Shown here piece by piece: positions 62,464 to 64,000 of a stretch of DNA of 64,000 nt (its first letter is position 1; the number at the start of each line of letters is the position of its first letter). Position numbers and translations under genes: made by a program. A model generated the notes under the pieces. The model was not told where the DNA came from. It was given only the letters and a program-made list of their open reading frames with translations, and did not search any database. Source of the stretch: Salinispora arenicola. GTDB lineage: Bacteria > Actinomycetota > Actinomycetes > Mycobacteriales > Micromonosporaceae. The stretch is from NCBI RefSeq assembly GCF_006716065.1, contig NZ_VFOL01000001.1, positions 3,658,001 to 3,722,000 of the forward strand, in the 5' to 3' direction.

Positions 62464-62760
62464 TTATCGAATCGGGTTTCGGTACGCGGCATCCCACGTC
62501 TTGCGGCCCAGCAGCCCATCCCGGGTGAGGCCCTGGTCCGCCTGGAACGCTTTGATCAGCTCCCGGTACTCCGGCCCGTACAGGCCGTCGGCGCCGGCCG
62601 GGCGCAGGTACCGGCGGCCCTTGCCCGCCGGCCGCTTGCCGGTAAGGACGGGACCCCTCGGCGACGTCCTCACACCTACCGCCCAGCAGCCCGTTCACAC
62701 CGAGCCTCTGGTCGACCTGGAACGCGGTGGGAAGCTCCCGACACTCCGGCCCGGACAGGG
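62464..62760 (-). pseudogene. Peptidoglycan-binding domain remnant (lysin C-terminus)
   Basis: The 3' half reads DGLYGPEYRELIKAFQADQG, then LTRDGLLGRKTWDAAYRNP, a typical PG-binding-1 repeat, ending at 62464. Just upstream, in another frame, GPECRELPTAFQVDQRLGVN then GLLGG is a second, decayed copy of the same repeat. The catalytic lysin domain is missing. It is a truncated, frameshifted end of a cell-wall hydrolase, probably from a phage endolysin. Confidence 0.6.
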
Positions 62761-63058
62761 CCGTCGATGGCCGGACCCTGCCCAGGCGCCGACGGCTCTT
62801 ACCGGCTGGCAGCGCGTCGGTGGGCGAGCTGCTTGGCCTTGACTTTGGCGTAGGCCGAATCTACCTGGTGGGGCGGGCGTGACCTCCCTGCCACCGCGCG
62901 TCATCGCCGCGCACGAGGCGACCCGCAAACGGCACTGCCCTCAGCGCATCCGAGCCCCAGCGTGGGCCCGCAGGATCAGCCGCTGACCGCACCTTCCGCT
63001 CCGAGGAGCCACGCCACCAGCCCACGTCCGGACGCCAGTGTCACCAACTGGGCTGGCC
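62761..63058. other. No gene seen
   Basis: Short frames only. A minus-strand fragment AYAKVKAKQLAHRRAAS near 62810-62860 could be the decayed linker of the lysin-like gene. Nothing else is recognisable. Confidence 0.35.
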
Positions 63059-63099
63059 GCTGAGGCGGTGCGAAACGAGACGGCTGAGGCGGTGCGAAA
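63059..63099 (+). repeat. 17-bp direct repeat upstream of the amidase gene
   Basis: GCTGAGGCGGTGCGAAA occurs at 63059-63075 and 63083-63099, a 24-bp period, ending 44 bp before ATG 63144. The position fits an operator of the amidase gene. Confidence 0.7.
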
Positions 63100-63143
63100 A
63101 GACAAGACTGCTCATTCACCGGCGAAGCCTCTACCTTCGTCGC

Positions 63144-64000
63144 ATGACTGAGCAGCAAGGTGATATGCCGGAGTTGTGGATGCTGAGCGCAACAGAGTTG
63201 GTGCGGCAAATCAGAACGGGTCAGGTTTCCAGCCGCGAGGTGGTGCAGGCACATCTGCACCGGATTGACGAGATTAATCCCGTCGTGAACGCCCTCACCG
63301 CCGTACTCGACGAGCAGGCCCTGGCTGCTGCGGACGCGGTCGACCAGGCGTTGCGGTGCGGCGAAGAGCCTGGGCCACTGTGCGGCATACCCGTGACGGT
63401 AAAAGAGAACGTCGACGTCGCCGGCTCCGCAACTACACAGGGTATCGCCGCGCTACGCGATGCCATCGCCACTCAGGACGCACCGCATATCGCCGAGCTT
63501 CGCGCTGCAGGGGCGATACCGATCGCCAGGACCAACATGCCCGAGTTCGGGATGCGGTGGCACACCACCAACGGGCTGCATGGTGCGACCCGTAACCCAT
63601 GGTCCGCCGAGCACACCCCGGGCGGCTCCAGCGGGGGCGACGCCGTCGCGGTCGCCACGGGCCTGGCCCCGCTCGGGCTGGGCACTGACGGCGCGGGCTC
63701 GCTGCGCTGGCCAGCGCAGTGCTGCGGCGTGGCGGCCCTGAAACCCTCTCTCGGTCGGGTAGCGCAGAGCGATGGTCGACGGCCGACGCCGTTCGCATTT
63801 CAACTGCTGGGGGTGCACGGTCCCATCGCGCGCCATGTCGACGATCTTCGCCTGGCGTTCACGCATATCTGTGCCAGCGATGGGGGCGATCCGTGGCATG
63901 CGCCGGTCCCGCTCAACGGACCGCCCGTGTCACGGCCGATCCGAGTGTCCATGGTCACGGCACCAGGGGGGATCGACATTCACCCAGCGGTGCGGCACGC
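63144..64000 (+). CDS. Amidase-signature family enzyme (5' part, runs off right edge)
   Basis: The frame from ATG 63144 (MTEQQGDMPELWMLSATELV) is open to the window end (285 codons). The amidase signature family triad is present: Lys in PVTVKENVDVAG near residue 90, the cis-Ser in TPGGSSGGDAV and the nucleophilic Ser in GTDGAGSLRWPA near 190. The more usual GGSIR is altered to AGSLR, which is tolerated in the family. It hydrolyses an amide, or transfers its acyl group as GatA does, but no gatB/gatC is seen. The C-terminal part is outside the window. A direct repeat just upstream may bind a regulator. Confidence 0.88.
   Translation, partial: MTEQQGDMPELWMLSATELVRQIRTGQVSSREVVQAHLHRIDEINPVVNALTAVLDEQALAAADAVDQALRCGEEPGPLCGIPVTVKENVDVAGSATTQGIAALRDAIATQDAPHIAELRAAGAIPIARTNMPEFGMRWHTTNGLHGATRNPWSAEHTPGGSSGGDAVAVATGLAPLGLGTDGAGSLRWPAQCCGVAALKPSLGRVAQSDGRRPTPFAFQLLGVHGPIARHVDDLRLAFTHICASDGGDPWHAPVPLNGPPVSRPIRVSMVTAPGGIDIHPAVRH

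Overview
The window is high-GC actinomycete DNA: codon third positions are G/C rich, GTG starts are frequent, and overlapping ATGA/GTGA stop-start junctions are common. The gene content suggests Micromonosporaceae, but no marker gene proves the genus. It reads as accessory genome made of a defence-like island, a zone of gene and IS wreckage, a large biosynthetic gene cluster (BGC), and a right flank with phage-like debris.

Left part (1-20.5 kb). After two genes truncated at a common point near 700 bp, a tight minus-strand operon runs from 19,899 down to 1,989. It encodes a soluble Ser/Thr kinase, an SNF2 helicase, a 1,666-residue adenine methylase, a 2,189-residue DEAD helicase with a DUF1998-type region and a C-terminal nuclease-like segment, and a UvrD-type helicase with an N-terminal RelE-like domain. 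The layout recalls DISARM (drmD, drmMI, drmA/drmB) but has no separate drmC and adds a kinase and a UvrD protein, so it may be an undescribed variant. From 20.5 to 26.7 kb lie relics (OLD-family nuclease, IS1634- and IS3-type transposases, MFS transporter, HEAT-like protein) among a few small intact genes.

Central part (26.6-59.5 kb). This is a BGC that combines a fully reducing iterative type I PKS, two stand-alone ACPs, an acyl ligase, a type II thioesterase and an exporter with a set resembling valanimycin-type azoxy biosynthesis. That set comprises a PLP decarboxylase, an acyl-CoA-dehydrogenase-like N-hydroxylase with flavin reductase, a VlmO-like membrane protein, a VlmB-like di-iron protein and a VlmA-like aminoacyl-tRNA-dependent transferase. 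A six-gene operon (sulfotransferase, signal-less binding protein, ThDP enzyme, CBS-type PLP enzyme, Glu/Leu-type dehydrogenase, adenylosuccinate-lyase-like enzyme) follows. A fused alkyltransferase/alkyl-base glycosylase gene may give self-protection. A SARP regulator closes the cluster, and at least eight promoters carry the matching GTCAG repeats at 11-bp spacing.

The most striking element is at 43,035-43,117. It is a perfectly paired, serine-type class II tRNA whose anticodon arm is exactly three nucleotides too short, with a 4-nt loop. It has its own SARP-type promoter and a strong hairpin terminator. SerRS does not read the anticodon, so this RNA could be charged with serine yet be unable to decode. 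It may be a dedicated seryl donor for the VlmA-like transferase.

Right part (59.5-64 kb). A gene-poor stretch holds a response-regulator relic and a 44-bp repeat shared with the 24.6-kb region. Then come a secreted right-handed beta-helix protein, a small phage-lysin-like remnant and the start of an amidase gene that runs off the window.
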